Shown piece by piece: positions 1-10,875 of a stretch of DNA of 64,000 nucleotides. The stretch lies in assembly GCA_016196035.1 (NCBI GenBank), contig JACPYM010000010.1, positions 107,876 through 171,875 of the forward strand. The letters run 5' to 3'. The stretch is from Acidobacteriota bacterium (GTDB taxonomy: Bacteria; Acidobacteriota; Blastocatellia; RBC074). The first letter of the stretch is position 1. The number at the start of each line of letters is the position of its first letter. Both the position numbers and the translations under genes were made by a program. The notes beneath the pieces are model-generated. The model made no database searches, was not told where the DNA came from, and saw only the letters and a program-made list of their open reading frames with translations.

Positions 1-263
1 CCAGGGCTGTCGTTGGTGCTATTCGCGTAGAACTTGTAATCCACGATCAGCCCCTGCTTTTTGTATTCGTCGAGGATCGGGCGTGTGTTCCGCCGCATAT
101 CCAACAGCACGTCATCGGCTTTACCCGGTAAGGCCCTGACGTAAATGACGCGCCACACCATGCCGGGTGTCGTATGACTTGATGTCTGCGCGAAAGCGCT
201 GGCGGTCAGCCAGCACAGCAAGGTGACGAGCGGAAACAGTTTGTGTGAGATTCTCGGTTGCAT
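1..263 (-). CDS. Exported protein of unknown function, C-terminus beyond the window
   Basis: The reading frame opens at an ATG at 261-263 and runs leftwards off the window, so only 87 residues are visible. A good ribosome binding site (AAGGAG) lies a few bases upstream. Residues 1-25 form a typical Sec signal peptide: basic start, hydrophobic stretch LFPLVTLLCWLTA, cleavage after ASAFAQ. The mature part begins with a strand (MVWRVIYVRALPGK) and a helix rich in charged residues. That pattern recalls dimeric alpha/beta-barrel (ABM-like) proteins, but too little is visible to assign a family. Export to the periplasm is inferred. It is transcribed in the same direction as the TPR gene to its right (41-bp gap), so the two may be co-transcribed. 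Confidence 0.7.
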   Translation of the reverse strand, partial: MQPRISHKLFPLVTLLCWLTASAFAQTSSHTTPGMVWRVIYVRALPGKADDVLLDMRRNTRPILDEYKKQGLIVDYKFYANSTNDSP

Positions 264-303
264 ACGTTTTTCTCCTTTTTGAATTGAAGTGAATGGTTGG
301 TGG

Positions 304-1257
304 TTATTGGTTGGCCAAAGGCGGCGGTTCTTCCAGCTTGAGTTGTAACTTGGCGCCTGCCATCGTCGCCTCAGTCTCGGCAGCTTGCAGCTTCAGGCTG
401 CGTTCGTAATCTTCGCGCGCTTCGTCGCCCCGGCCCAGCAGCCGTTTCACCCAACTGCGATTGAAGTAAGCGACCGCGAAATCGGGTTTGATCTCAATGG
501 CGCGGTCATAATCGTTGAGCGCGCCTTTCAAGTCGCCCAACGCCTTGCGCGTCAAACCGCGATTGCACCAGGCGGCGGCCCATTCAGGATTGATTTCAAT
601 GGCGCGGTTGTAATCGTCCAGCGCGCTCCGGTAATCGCCCAAATCGTGTTTGACGCTGGCGAGGTTGTTAAACACCAGCGCATTGGCGGGCGCCAACTGC
701 GCCGCGCGTTCGTAATCGGCGCGCGCCCCGGCGTAATCCTTGAGTTGCTGTTTGATCAGCCCGCGATTGTTGATGGCCAGCAGCGATTTCGGTTCGAGAC
801 GCAAGGCCGCGTTGTAATCGGCCAGTGCGTCTTCCAACTCACCCTGCGCCGCATGGGCATTGCCGCGCTTAATCCAGGCCAAGGTGTATTTGGGATTGAG
901 CCTGAGCGCGTGATTGAGATCGCCAATGGCCTTCGGCAATTCGCCCAGGTCGTAAAGCGCGACGGCGCGGTTGTACCAGGCGCTATCCAATTGCGGGTCG
1001 CTGGCGACGGCGAGATTGAAATCGTCGAGCGCGCGCCTGAACTCGCCTTTGGCCATTGCCACATTGCCGCGTTCTAGGTAGGCGCGGGCCGAGTCGGTGC
1101 GCGTGTTTTGCGCTCGCACGAGATTGCCTGCCGCTGTCAGCCACAATGCAAGAGCGCAATAGGCAAAGGCTGTTGCTGTCTTGCCTGCGCGCGTGAGTCT
1201 TTGCGCTTTGACCGAGTTGCGCCAAGGCACACGTCCGTCATGAGGTTGCTGGAACAT
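304..1257 (-). CDS. Exported tetratricopeptide-repeat protein
   Basis: This encodes 317 residues. The ATG at 1255-1257 is chosen because AAAGGAGTG lies at proper distance upstream; a longer open frame to 1416 has no such support and would bury the signal sequence. Residues about 18-50 contain basic residues and a hydrophobic stretch (AFAYCALALWLTAAG) ending at VRAQ, consistent with a signal peptide or membrane anchor. The rest is at least six consecutive TPR units with the usual W/Y..R/G....G....A..D..RA.....P spacing, for example AWYNRAVALYDLGELPKAI and AWCNRGLTRKALGDLKGAL. TPR arrays are protein-interaction scaffolds; the partner cannot be told. It is divergent from the sigma factor gene, with a 264-bp shared upstream region. 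Confidence 0.85.
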   Translation of the reverse strand: MFQQPHDGRVPWRNSVKAQRLTRAGKTATAFAYCALALWLTAAGNLVRAQNTRTDSARAYLERGNVAMAKGEFRRALDDFNLAVASDPQLDSAWYNRAVALYDLGELPKAIGDLNHALRLNPKYTLAWIKRGNAHAAQGELEDALADYNAALRLEPKSLLAINNRGLIKQQLKDYAGARADYERAAQLAPANALVFNNLASVKHDLGDYRSALDDYNRAIEINPEWAAAWCNRGLTRKALGDLKGALNDYDRAIEIKPDFAVAYFNRSWVKRLLGRGDEAREDYERSLKLQAAETEATMAGAKLQLKLEEPPPLANQ

Positions 1258-1521
1258 CGTTTCACTCCTTTGAAGTTCAGTTGTTGATTGCGTGTTGGCG
1301 CGCGCGTTACTTCTGCCCGCGCCAGGTTTTCTTTTGGCCTGCCTTGGACTGATTGGGACGGCTAATCTGCCAAGCTTGTGGCCCTCCCTATTGACAAAGG
1401 CGTAATTCAAGGGCAAAAGCGGCCATGCGTTTGCAAAAAGGCTGAATAAATGTGGCCTTGATAATTTGGGCCAACCGCGCAGTTCAACTCATCACCAATA
1501 GTTATTTGGAAAGCCTTGCGT

Positions 1522-2091
1522 ATGCCTGCTTCATCTTCACAAGACGTGACACAGTTGCTAGCCGCTTGGAGTGCGGGCGATGAAGCGGCGCTCGCGCGTT
1601 TGGTGCCGCTGATCGAAGCGGAACTGGAACGGCTGGCGCGCGCTTACTTGAGCAAAGAGCATCCCGGCCATACGCTGCAAACGACGGCGCTGGTCAATGA
1701 AGCGTATGTGCGGCTGATCGGCTGGCAGAATCAGGCCTGGCAGAACCGCGCGCATTTCATCGGCGTGGCGGCCAGCCTGATGAAAAAGGTGTTGGTTGAT
1801 CACGCGCGTCGCCGCCAGAACCGCAAACACGGCGGTGATCTGGTGCGCGTTTCCTTAACCCACGCGGCGCTCGAACCGAACCAAAGCGATCCCGATGTGC
1901 TGACGCTGAACGAGGCGCTGGAAGAATTGGCCAAACTCGACGCGCGTCAGGCCCGCATCGTTGAGTTGAGCTTTTTCGGCGGTCTGACCAATGACGAGAT
2001 CGCCCACGTGCTGGGCATTTCCGAACGCACTGTCCGGCGCGAATGGAATATGGCGCGCGCCTGGCTGTACCGTGAATTGACAAAGCAGTAG
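1522..2091 (+). CDS. ECF-type RNA polymerase sigma factor (TIGR02999-like)
   Basis: A 189-residue sigma-70 family protein of the extracytoplasmic-function type. Region 2 is visible around [10 protein letters not shown] and [16 protein letters not shown], and region 4 at the C-terminus as [20 protein letters not shown] followed by [17 protein letters not shown], a helix-turn-helix for the -35 element. The [13 protein letters not shown] context is typical of the TIGR02999 group, expanded in Acidobacteria and Planctomycetes. The ATG at 1522 is preferred over the TTG two codons earlier; neither has a strong ribosome binding site. The gene lies 23 bp before a Ser/Thr kinase gene. Such pairs are common, and the kinase is thought to control the sigma factor by phosphorylation since no classical anti-sigma gene is present. 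That regulatory link is inference. Confidence 0.9.
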   Translation: MPASSSQDVTQLLAAWSAGDEAALARLVPLIEAELERLARAYLSKEHPGHTLQTTALVNEAYVRLIGWQNQAWQNRAHFIGVAASLMKKVLVDHARRRQNRKHGGDLVRVSLTHAALEPNQSDPDVLTLNEALEELAKLDARQARIVELSFFGGLTNDEIAHVLGISERTVRREWNMARAWLYRELTKQ

Positions 2092-2114
2092 CCAATCTAT
2101 GCGAGGCAAGTCCG

Positions 2115-5100
2115 ATGACGCTCGAACGCTTGCCGCCCGAACGCTGGCAACAGATCAAAGCATTGTTCAACGCCGCCCAAGACCGCGCGCCGCAAGAACG
2201 CACGGCCTTTTTGCGCGCTCACTGCGTGGACGATGAAGAACTCTTGCGCGAAGTAAATTCGCTGCTCGCGGCGGATGCTGCGGCGGGCGATTATTTACTG
2301 AAGCCCGCCCTCGAACTCGAAGCCCATGCACAAGCCACCGACCAGCAAACTGCCCTCATCGGTTGTCAGCTTGGCCGTTACGAAATCCGCGACCTGCTCG
2401 GCGTGGGTGGCATGGGCGAAGTCTGGCGCGCGTATGACGCCCCGCTCAACCGGTTTGTCGCGCTCAAGACCCTGCCTTTGCGTTACACGTGCGACGCTAG
2501 CCGCCTGCAACGCTTTATCCGCGAAGCCACGACAGCCTCCTCGCTCAATCACCCCAATATCATCACCATTCACGAGATCGGCCAGCTTACGACCGAGGCG
2601 GGCGAGCTGCATTTCATCGCCACCGAACTGATTGAAGGCATAACCTTGCGTCAGCGGCTCGATACCGGCGGACGCTTGCCGTGGCGTGAAGCGCTTGCAG
2701 TTGCCGTCCAAATCGCCACTGCGCTCGATGCCGCACACCGCGCGGGCATCGTGCACCGCGACATCAAACCCGAAAACGTCATGGTGCGGCCTGATGGTTT
2801 GGTCAAAGTGCTTGATTTCGGTTTGGCGAAATTGACAGCCCCTGCCACGGGCCCGCTGGTCGAAGCACAAACAGGCGCACCCGTCCCTGCCGGGCAAACG
2901 CAACCTGGTATGATTCTGGGCACCTTGCGCTATATGTCGCCCGAACAGGCGCGCGGTCACACCGTGGATGCGCACACGGATATTTTCAGCTTGGGCGCTG
3001 TGCTGTATGAATTGCTGACCGGGCAACCGCTCTTTGCGGGTGAAACCAGCGCCGATGTGATTGCCGCCATCATTCACAATGAGCCACCGCCATTGGCTGA
3101 AGTTGCACCTGACGCTCCGGCTGAACTGGAACGCATTATGTGTCAGGCACTCGCCAAAAAATCGGAGGATCGTTATCCCACCGTGCGCGTTTTGCAAGAC
3201 GAGTTGCAAGTACTCAAGGGGAGCGGGGAACAGGCGAACCTGGCACCTCTTTCAACCCGCGCGAATAGTTCATCCGCCGTTATACGTTGGCGCGCGCCGC
3301 GCTTTGCGCTTTGGCAAATGGCGTTGTTACCACTGTTGGTGTTGTGCGTGGTCGGTGCGCTTTGGTGGTGGAAAAACAACCGAAGCGGACAGCTCGAAGC
3401 ACCTCTGCCTAGTTCGCTCAAAATCACGGAAGTGCATAACTGGGCGAGTACGCCGGGCGAAGTTTATAGCGAAGGAAAAATTTCGCCTGATGGCAACTGG
3501 GTGGCGTTTACTTCGACCGAAGGCGGGCGCAAGAACGTTTGGTACAAGCTGTCCACAGGCGCGGGGAAAGCGCGCCCTTGTACTGACGACGAATTCAATA
3601 ACGATGAGCCAATCTGGTCGCCCGACAGCAAAGAACTTGCCTTCATTTCCTGGCGCGGAGGGACTCCTGGCCTTTGGCGCATTTCGATGACAGGCGGGAT
3701 GCCCGCATTACTCAAGAAGAGTTTTGACGATGGAGCAAACGCTCCGCGGTTAAAGTATTGGTCAAAAAATGGATTGATTTATTATGAGTCGAAGCAAAAT
3801 CTTTTTGCCTTTGAAATTAGTTCCGGGCGCACGGAAAATCTGACTAAATTTGGCTCCGGCACAACAGACAAGGCGTATTTCAGCCCTTCACCGGATGGGC
3901 AGCGGATTGCTTATGTCGCATCCTTAGCAGAGGGACATTCAGTAATGGCTGTCGCAACCAACGGCGAGCAACCTAAACGGGTCGCCAGTCTGCCGGTCGA
4001 AATCAGAAACACAGTATGGCATCCGGATAACCAACGGATTTTTTTTAGCGCCAAGATCAACGGCGTGTTTCAAATTTTCGTAGGGGATCTGGCGGGTCAT
4101 CAGCCTGTGCAACTTACTCTGGGAGAGACCGACAGCTTGGTCCTAGATGTCTCTACAGATCGTAAGAGCATCCTCTTTGGTACTTCCAAAGAAACCTCGG
4201 ATTTGTGGGGAGTGAATAAAACGAAAGCACAAGAGTTCGTAGTAGCCTCAGACATCAATGTCAAGTTTTGGCCTACGGTTTCTCCTGATAGTCGAGTGAT
4301 TGCTTATCAATCGGTCAGGGGGGTAACCGAGGGGGGCAAAATTATTAATGGCAGTAACATCGTCACTCAGTCGCTGGGTTCGGCCCTTCCAAATATACGC
4401 ATCAACAATGGTTTCTTACCGCAATGGTCGCCGGATGGAAAGTCACTTGCCTTTATGCGCCGGTTAAATAATGCATATAACATCTGGGCAATTTCTGCGC
4501 AGGGGGGTGCTGAGCGGCAAATCACTCAGGCAGGTTGTGCGGCGATTGGGAACACCATTATGCCTGCCCATTTGTTGCAAACCAGTTACTATGCGTGGTC
4601 GCCTGACAGTAACAAGTTGGCCTATCTTGCCAGAAGGAATGGGCAGCGTAACCTTTGGTTGATCAATGCGGATGGCTCGAATGATACGCTAATTCCTACA
4701 GTAGATGACTCGAATTGGGTGATTGATTGTCCGTTATGGTCAGCGGACGGCAAGCGTATCGCTTGGTCGGCCTGGGCACAAGATAAAAAGGTGGCTGGCA
4801 AAATATCATCTGGTTTATGGGTCACGGAGTTGGAGACGAAAACAACAAAGCCGGTTTATCAAACGGATTATTCATTGCAGTTGATTGGCTGGTCGCAAGC
4901 TGAAGAGTTTTTGATTTTCTCCACGCATGAAAAGATCCTCAGTCTAACGAGACCCGCTCTGGTGACATTACACAATGTTTCAGTCGTCTCGAAAGCCGTT
5001 CACTCTATCACGACCTTGTTTTCTACTTATTTCCTAAATCTTCATTTGTCACCTGATCGCCGCACTCTGGCTTATGTTGCCCGTCAGGACGATAAAGATA

Positions 5101-5264
5101 ACCTTTGGCTGGTGTCTGTGCAGGGCGGTAAGTCGGTACGGCTTACTACTAATCCAGACCCGCATCTTTATTTTTCCAACCTGGCCTGGGCGCAGGATAG
5201 CCAAAGCATTTATTTTGGGAAACAAGCGCGGTATAGCCAGCTTTTCCTGCTGGATGGATTCTGA
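2115..5264 (+). CDS. Membrane Ser/Thr protein kinase with C-terminal TolB-like beta-propeller
   Basis: This 1049-residue kinase has a Hanks-type catalytic domain at about residues 85-370. The P-loop is GVGGMGEV (about 96-103), the ATP-binding lysine K118 (VALK), the catalytic loop HRDIKPEN (214-221), the Mg-binding DFG 234-236, and the activation segment ends in MSPEQARG. One membrane helix follows (LLPLLVLCVVGALWWW, about 403-418). The remainder, probably periplasmic, has repeated PD40/WD40-like blades such as ISPDGNWVAFTS, WSPDSKELAFIS and LSPDRRTLAYVA. The first 60 residues are helical and resemble the N-terminal extension of acidobacterial kinases. It follows the ECF sigma gene and is probably co-transcribed, suggesting a membrane sensor that passes a signal to that sigma factor. 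Confidence 0.92.
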   Translation: MTLERLPPERWQQIKALFNAAQDRAPQERTAFLRAHCVDDEELLREVNSLLAADAAAGDYLLKPALELEAHAQATDQQTALIGCQLGRYEIRDLLGVGGMGEVWRAYDAPLNRFVALKTLPLRYTCDASRLQRFIREATTASSLNHPNIITIHEIGQLTTEAGELHFIATELIEGITLRQRLDTGGRLPWREALAVAVQIATALDAAHRAGIVHRDIKPENVMVRPDGLVKVLDFGLAKLTAPATGPLVEAQTGAPVPAGQTQPGMILGTLRYMSPEQARGHTVDAHTDIFSLGAVLYELLTGQPLFAGETSADVIAAIIHNEPPPLAEVAPDAPAELERIMCQALAKKSEDRYPTVRVLQDELQVLKGSGEQANLAPLSTRANSSSAVIRWRAPRFALWQMALLPLLVLCVVGALWWWKNNRSGQLEAPLPSSLKITEVHNWASTPGEVYSEGKISPDGNWVAFTSTEGGRKNVWYKLSTGAGKARPCTDDEFNNDEPIWSPDSKELAFISWRGGTPGLWRISMTGGMPALLKKSFDDGANAPRLKYWSKNGLIYYESKQNLFAFEISSGRTENLTKFGSGTTDKAYFSPSPDGQRIAYVASLAEGHSVMAVATNGEQPKRVASLPVEIRNTVWHPDNQRIFFSAKINGVFQIFVGDLAGHQPVQLTLGETDSLVLDVSTDRKSILFGTSKETSDLWGVNKTKAQEFVVASDINVKFWPTVSPDSRVIAYQSVRGVTEGGKIINGSNIVTQSLGSALPNIRINNGFLPQWSPDGKSLAFMRRLNNAYNIWAISAQGGAERQITQAGCAAIGNTIMPAHLLQTSYYAWSPDSNKLAYLARRNGQRNLWLINADGSNDTLIPTVDDSNWVIDCPLWSADGKRIAWSAWAQDKKVAGKISSGLWVTELETKTTKPVYQTDYSLQLIGWSQAEEFLIFSTHEKILSLTRPALVTLHNVSVVSKAVHSITTLFSTYFLNLHLSPDRRTLAYVARQDDKDNLWLVSVQGGKSVRLTTNPDPHLYFSNLAWAQDSQSIYFGKQARYSQLFLLDGF

Positions 5265-5444
5265 AATATATTTTTTGCTGCCGGCGTGTCCGTTTTTTTC
5301 TTTTTTTACGCTTTAACCACCTGTGACGAATAAAAGTGCGTTCGGCACGGCAAAGGGTAACAGGTTCACTCTCGCGCGAGGTGTGAAGGTGGCGACCCGC
5401 CAAGCCGGAAGCGTTTCTTGAAAACCAAGTAAAAGGAGCATCAA

Positions 5445-5840
5445 GTGGAAGAAAAAGACACACCTAAGTCAACAGCGGATTGCGCTGGTAAGACAGATGC
5501 CGACATCGTCAAAGCGGTCATGGATGGACTGGCGGCAGCTTTTCCCGTGCACTCCATCCATAGCCCGGTCTTTAAGGATGATACGGGCAGGATCTTTCTA
5601 TACATCACCTGCAAGGACGCTGCGGTCACATTGCGCGGCTTGGCCAAGTCGGCACCTGGCTTGCCAAGAGAGGCCGCAAAAACAAAGGTCACCGCGGTTG
5701 TTCAGGCGGTTAGTTGTGTAACGTCAGTAATTGCCAATGGCCTTGCAGAGATCAGAGGGCCGGGCTGCGGTGAGGGGCAAAAGAAATGCGGGGAAGCCTG
5801 CATTGGCGTTGACGAGCCTTGCCCGCCAATGGGGACGTAG
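5445..5840 (+). CDS. Small protein with Cys-rich C-terminus, unknown
   Basis: A 131-residue protein starting at GTG 5445 with a clear ribosome binding site (AAAAGGAG) nine bases upstream. No signal peptide is seen. Residues 20-95 form an ordinary alpha/beta segment (TDADIVKAVMDGLAAAFPV, then IFLYITCKDAAVTLRGLA). The last 25 residues hold four cysteines in the pattern CGEGQKKCGEACIGVDEPC, a spacing like that of small disulfide-bonded modules in secreted proteins. I recognise no family. It sits 236 bp upstream of a papain-like protease on the same strand. A substrate, inhibitor or modified-peptide relation to that protease is possible but unsupported beyond adjacency. Confidence 0.6.
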   Translation: MEEKDTPKSTADCAGKTDADIVKAVMDGLAAAFPVHSIHSPVFKDDTGRIFLYITCKDAAVTLRGLAKSAPGLPREAAKTKVTAVVQAVSCVTSVIANGLAEIRGPGCGEGQKKCGEACIGVDEPCPPMGT

Positions 5841-6076
5841 AAAGCTTTTCCCTTTGTGAAGCCGCATAAAGCAGACATACGGCGGTGAGTAAGGCTCAGT
5901 GCTCTCTTTGTGTGGCTTCGCGGGGAAAATTTCAGAGCGCCAGCCGGCTTCATGTGAAGTGTATGCGTTGAGACTGACGGTTGGCTTCGAGTCGAAGTCA
6001 GTTTCATTGAATACGAGCACCGTGTCAGTTGCCCGCTTGTGAAAATGGCAAAAGAACATACTGGCAGAGAGACATT

Positions 6077-7597
6077 ATGAACGGCGAAGAACAAAACGTG
6101 TCATCACCAACAGCAAATAAGTCACGGGATTTATCAGAGGATGAGGCTGACAAGCCACCGCCACCGCGTGACGAGGCGAGAGAGGCGAGAGAGGCTCGTC
6201 GCAAAGAGAATATAAAACGACTCAAGGAATACTACGATGAGCAATACGATAAATTGGGTATCAAGCTCGACGTAGGCTCCGATGGAATAGAACTGAAAAA
6301 AGTTCATGAAAAGACGCCTGATTTTGTCAGGGCGCAAATTCAACATGATTTTCTCCGGTTAGCGGAAGCAGCAAAGGAGCAAGAGATGCTGGAGCTAGCT
6401 CAGCAGATCAAAAGGTTTGACTGGCGGAGCCTGGGTGTTACGCCGCTTGTGCGTGATCAAGGTGATCGCACGATGACGTGTTGGGCCCATGCCACGACAG
6501 CGGCGTTTGAGAGCAGCCTGATGATTCAACGCGCCAGAGCTGAGCTAACGGCGAACGGCATTAACAAAAAAATTGCCGAGCAAGATAAAGTTTCTGGGGG
6601 CTTCAAAATCTCGTCTACCGGGGGGCAAAGCACTTTCACATTTGAACCTGCCCTGGCAGACCTCAGACGCTGGATTCAACACCGCCAAGCAGGCCAACAC
6701 GAGAAAATTCAACTAGACGTAAGACGTGTCGTTAAGTTTGTCAAAGCAGCCGTCAAGTCTTCCGAGGAAGCGGCAGAGTATCACGAGAATGCCTTTAAGT
6801 ATTTTTATGATCAGGGTGCTCCGCTCGAAGCCTTGATGCTTTATTCCGAAGCCGGTGAGATCACGCTGCAGTTCGAGCAAATCCCCGAAATTGAGATGAA
6901 GGAAGGTTCCGCCTTCATCAAGGCAGTAGCTTGGGATTACGTCACAAAAAATCTAACCATAGACCCGAAAAACCACTTTCCCTCAGGCTCGACTGTTCCT
7001 CCGCCTGTAGAAGAAATCAAAGTCGCTTTGCTGGAATACGGGCCGCTCGTGGTTGGGATGGCTTTGGATAGTAACAGTGAGTTTTCGAAATATAAAAAGC
7101 TGCCTCTGGAAAAAACTACAGCGCCTTCTCTCGTTTTCCCGGAGAAGGATGAGGTAGTCGAACTGGATCTGCCTGATCACGTTTTGTTATTGATTGGTTG
7201 GGATGATACGAAAAACGCCTGGATTGTGCAGAACTCCTACGGCACCGATTGGGGATATTCGTGCGACGACCCGCGCGTCGGCGAAGACGGTTTTTCCCCG
7301 ACTTGTGGATATGCATACATCAGGTATGGGAGCTGCAATATCGGCAGTGTTGCTTCGTGGATAGTCGCTCCTTTGCTGACCGCAGCCCAGGAAGAGGCGA
7401 TGCGCAGTTTAGCCGCTGATTCAATTGCGGCAGCCACCAGATTGGTGAAGCAATCAGCAAATGTTGTTGACCGTGTGACACCCAAATCCACTCAAGCTGC
7501 CAGCAATGTGATCCTGAAAGTCATCAAGTCAATCATTGATGTAATGAAACAAATTGTTACTAGCCTTTTGTCACAGTTCTTAAAGCCTAGGAAGTAA
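6077..7597 (+). CDS. Papain-family (C1) cysteine protease
   Basis: A 506-residue protein. The ATG at 6077 is preferred to a TTG at 6029 because the purine-rich GAGAGAC lies just upstream. The first 45 residues are acidic and proline-rich, followed by a charged helix (about 34-60, likely coiled coil). The catalytic domain begins near residue 115: PLVRDQGDRTMTCWAHATT carries the catalytic Cys (residue 135), DHVLLLIGWDD the His (368) and WIVQNSYGTDWGY the Asn (386). The oxyanion-hole Gln is in RDQG. The gap between Cys and His is much longer than in papain, with an inserted charged helical region around residues 165-290. No signal peptide is visible, so the site of action is unclear. The tail ends in an amphipathic, basic stretch (IVTSLLSQFLKPRK). 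Confidence 0.85.
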   Translation: MNGEEQNVSSPTANKSRDLSEDEADKPPPPRDEAREAREARRKENIKRLKEYYDEQYDKLGIKLDVGSDGIELKKVHEKTPDFVRAQIQHDFLRLAEAAKEQEMLELAQQIKRFDWRSLGVTPLVRDQGDRTMTCWAHATTAAFESSLMIQRARAELTANGINKKIAEQDKVSGGFKISSTGGQSTFTFEPALADLRRWIQHRQAGQHEKIQLDVRRVVKFVKAAVKSSEEAAEYHENAFKYFYDQGAPLEALMLYSEAGEITLQFEQIPEIEMKEGSAFIKAVAWDYVTKNLTIDPKNHFPSGSTVPPPVEEIKVALLEYGPLVVGMALDSNSEFSKYKKLPLEKTTAPSLVFPEKDEVVELDLPDHVLLLIGWDDTKNAWIVQNSYGTDWGYSCDDPRVGEDGFSPTCGYAYIRYGSCNIGSVASWIVAPLLTAAQEEAMRSLAADSIAAATRLVKQSANVVDRVTPKSTQAASNVILKVIKSIIDVMKQIVTSLLSQFLKPRK

Positions 7598-7617
7598 CGT
7601 GTACTACTTGAAGATGC

Positions 7618-7649
7618 CTCTACTTTGTTCCTCTACTTTGTTCCTCTAC
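7618..7649. repeat. 13-bp tandem repeat
   Basis: CTCTACTTTGTTC occurs twice head to tail (7618-7630, 7631-7643), followed by a partial third copy CTCTAC. It lies just after the protease gene and has no evident role. Confidence 0.8.
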
Positions 7650-7745
7650 GAATGCCTCCTATAGCCCGCAGATTGCTCATACCAATGATTGTCCCGTCAC
7701 GGTGAGAACGGCCAAAAGGCTTATACGGGACAGCCTCGCTACTTC

Positions 7746-7774
7746 TTGACAGTCCGTCAAACCGGTTGCTAGAC
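7746..7774 (+). promoter_or_regulatory. Possible promoter for icd
   Basis: A perfect TTGACA (7746-7751) is followed after 17-18 bp by CTAGAC/TAGACT, a weak -10. It would give a leader of about 170 nt before icd. The call rests on pattern only. Confidence 0.3.
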
Positions 7775-7948
7775 TGCCTGTCTTTTCGTCACGGTTGATC
7801 GCCGGTACGTTTTTTCCGAGCAGCAATTTGTCAGAGAGGAAAGCGGTGCGGACGCGCCTGAACCGGTGTGCGGCCTGCGCTTGTCTTAAGCATTGCCTGC
7901 CTGTATCGCCACTAAGTTTTTGAACGTTCTGTAAGGAGTGTTGTTTTC

Positions 7949-9190
7949 ATGCCTGTTTTTAATGGAATCGAAACCCCCGCCGACGGCAAGCGGATCACCG
8001 TGCAAAACGGCCAGCTTGTCGTCCCCGATAACCCTATCATCCCCTTTATCGAAGGCGATGGCATCGGACGCGACATCTGGCGCGCCTCGGTGCGTGTGTT
8101 TGACGCCGCCGTTGAGAAAGCTTATGGCGGGCAACGCCGTGTGGCTTGGTACGAAGTTTTTGCGGGTGAAAAAGCCTTTACCAAATTCAATGAATGGCTG
8201 CCTAAAGGCACGCTGGACGCCATTCAGCATTTCGTGGTAGCGATCAAGGGGCCGTTGACGACGCCGGTGGGTGGCGGCATTCGTTCGTTGAATGTGTCGT
8301 TGCGTCAGGTGCTTGATCTGTACGCCTGTGTGCGCCCGGTGCGCTATTTCAACGGCGTGGGTGCGCCGGTCAAACATCCTGAGAAACTGGACGTGGTGAT
8401 CTTCCGCGAGAACACCGAAGATGTTTATGCGGGTATCGAGTTCCAGGAAGGCTCTGACCGGGCCAGGAAGCTGATTGAGTTTCTGCGCGATTACGGCTAT
8501 CAAATCAATGAGGATTCGGGCATCGGCATCAAGCCGATTTCGATCACGGCGACGAAAAACCTGGTGCGCCGCGCGATCAAATACGCCATCGCCCGTAACA
8601 AGACCGTCGTCACACTCGTGCACAAGGGCAATATCATGAAGTACACGGAAGGCGCCTTCCGTGACTGGGGCTATCAACTCGCTAAAGAAGAGTTCCGCGC
8701 GCACATCGTGACCGAGGACGAGTTGTGGAAAGACCACAACGGCAAATTGCCTGAAGGCAAAGTGTTGATTAATGACCGCATCGCCGATGCAATGTTCCAG
8801 CAGGTGTTGCTGCGTCCTGACGAGTATCAAGTGATTGCCACGCCCAATCTGAATGGCGATTACCTATCGGATGCTTGTGCGGCGCAGGTCGGCGGCTTGG
8901 GGCTCGCGCCCGGTGCGAACATCGGCGACAACGCGGCAGTGTTTGAGGCGACGCACGGCACCGCACCGAAATACGCCGATAAAGATGTGATCAATCCGGG
9001 TTCGGTGATGCTCTCAGGCGTGATGATGTTCGAGCACATGGGTTGGGACGAAGCGGCCAAACTCATCATTGACGGTATTGTCAAAACGATTGACCAGAAA
9101 CGTGTCACCTACGATCTAGAACGCCAGATGGAAGGCGCGACCAAGGTCAAGACGAGTGAATTCGGCGACGCGATTATTGAGAATATGTGA
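7949..9190 (+). CDS. icd: NADP-dependent isocitrate dehydrogenase
   Basis: A 413-residue enzyme, close to the 416 of E. coli Icd, converting isocitrate to 2-oxoglutarate and CO2 with NADP+ in the TCA cycle. Visible family signatures include the N-terminal [16 protein letters not shown], the substrate/phosphorylation loop [45 protein letters not shown], and the [20 protein letters not shown] metal-binding segment. The nucleotide-binding region [19 protein letters not shown] also fits. The start has AAGGAG 11 bp upstream. The serine in SLNVS corresponds to the residue phosphorylated by AceK in E. coli; no aceK is seen here. Malate dehydrogenase follows 92 bp downstream, a common TCA pairing, with a hairpin between. 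Confidence 0.96.
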   Translation: MPVFNGIETPADGKRITVQNGQLVVPDNPIIPFIEGDGIGRDIWRASVRVFDAAVEKAYGGQRRVAWYEVFAGEKAFTKFNEWLPKGTLDAIQHFVVAIKGPLTTPVGGGIRSLNVSLRQVLDLYACVRPVRYFNGVGAPVKHPEKLDVVIFRENTEDVYAGIEFQEGSDRARKLIEFLRDYGYQINEDSGIGIKPISITATKNLVRRAIKYAIARNKTVVTLVHKGNIMKYTEGAFRDWGYQLAKEEFRAHIVTEDELWKDHNGKLPEGKVLINDRIADAMFQQVLLRPDEYQVIATPNLNGDYLSDACAAQVGGLGLAPGANIGDNAAVFEATHGTAPKYADKDVINPGSVMLSGVMMFEHMGWDEAAKLIIDGIVKTIDQKRVTYDLERQMEGATKVKTSEFGDAIIENM

Positions 9191-9200
9191 ATGAGGGACT

Positions 9201-10212
<1,012 letters not shown>

Positions 10213-10248
10213 GCAGTTTGAATTTTGCGTGAGCTGACTTAAGCGTGG

Positions 10249-10292
10249 CTGCCGCAACCTCGAACGCCCTTGAGGCAACGAGTTTGCGGCAG
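10249..10292 (+). terminator. Stem-loop after mdh
   Basis: A 14-bp stem with one mismatch (CTGCCGCAACCTCG against CGAGTTTGCGGCAG) and a 16-nt loop, followed by CGCGTTTT. It has the form of an intrinsic terminator for icd-mdh, though the T run is short and interrupted. Confidence 0.5.
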
Positions 10293-10341
10293 TCGCGTTT
10301 TATTGTTGGGCTGTGCCAAAGCCCAGGGGAGGAAGTACCAA

Positions 10342-10827
10342 GTGAGTGAAGAAGTCAAAGAACTGAGCGGTAAAGAGAAAATTCTGGCCGAACTGAAAAC
10401 GCTCGAATACGAATTCACGGTCGAATTGCCACGCGCCTTGCGCACAGCAGCAGCGCTGGGCGACCTGTCGGAAAATTCCGAATACAAATATGCTCGCGAG
10501 CGGCAGGATTACGTGCGCGCGCGCATCCGCAATTTGCAACAGCAAATGGCGAAGCTCTCGAGCATTGACCTCAGCCGCTTGCCCCATGACCGCGCTTCGT
10601 ATGGTTCGACCCTGGTGCTCAAAGATTTGAATCGCGGCGAAGAGGCCACCTACCGCCTGGTGACACCGGAAGAAGCCGATTACGAAAAAGGGCTGATCTC
10701 GACTGCTTCGCCGATTGGCAAAAGTCTGCTTAACAAAGAAGAGGGCGACGAGGTCAAAGTCCAAACGCCCAACGGCGTGCGCACTTTCGAGATTGTCACA
10801 CTGCGCACCATTCACGATGAAGATTAG
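10342..10827 (+). CDS. greA: Transcription elongation factor GreA/GreB family
   Basis: 161 residues from the GTG at 10342, which has GGGGAGG 7-8 bases upstream; a longer frame from 10270 lacks a site and would add sequence foreign to the family. The N-terminal coiled coil includes the loop with acidic tip residues [12 protein letters not shown], which places the catalytic acids in the polymerase channel for cleavage of backtracked RNA. The C-terminal FKBP-like domain includes [19 protein letters not shown] and [20 protein letters not shown], all typical of GreA. The sequence is diverged from E. coli GreA but complete in length. Downstream, a PASTA gene begins 48 bp later and may share the transcript. 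Confidence 0.9.
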   Translation: MSEEVKELSGKEKILAELKTLEYEFTVELPRALRTAAALGDLSENSEYKYARERQDYVRARIRNLQQQMAKLSSIDLSRLPHDRASYGSTLVLKDLNRGEEATYRLVTPEEADYEKGLISTASPIGKSLLNKEEGDEVKVQTPNGVRTFEIVTLRTIHDED

Positions 10828-10875
10828 CCCTGCTGGTTTGAAAGCTGGCTTGAGATTGAAACGGAGGCCGTTTCT

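Larger units (their letters stand above)
7598..7948 (+). other. Intergenic region upstream of icd
   Basis: This 351-bp stretch has no convincing gene. It contains a short tandem repeat (7618-7649) and a possible sigma-70 promoter (7746-7774). The leader ends in AAGGAG before the icd start codon. Confidence 0.5.

Noticed and set aside
2295..3209. 304-residue minus-strand frame within the kinase gene
   Set aside because: It is antisense to the conserved kinase domain and has no ribosome binding site or known domain.
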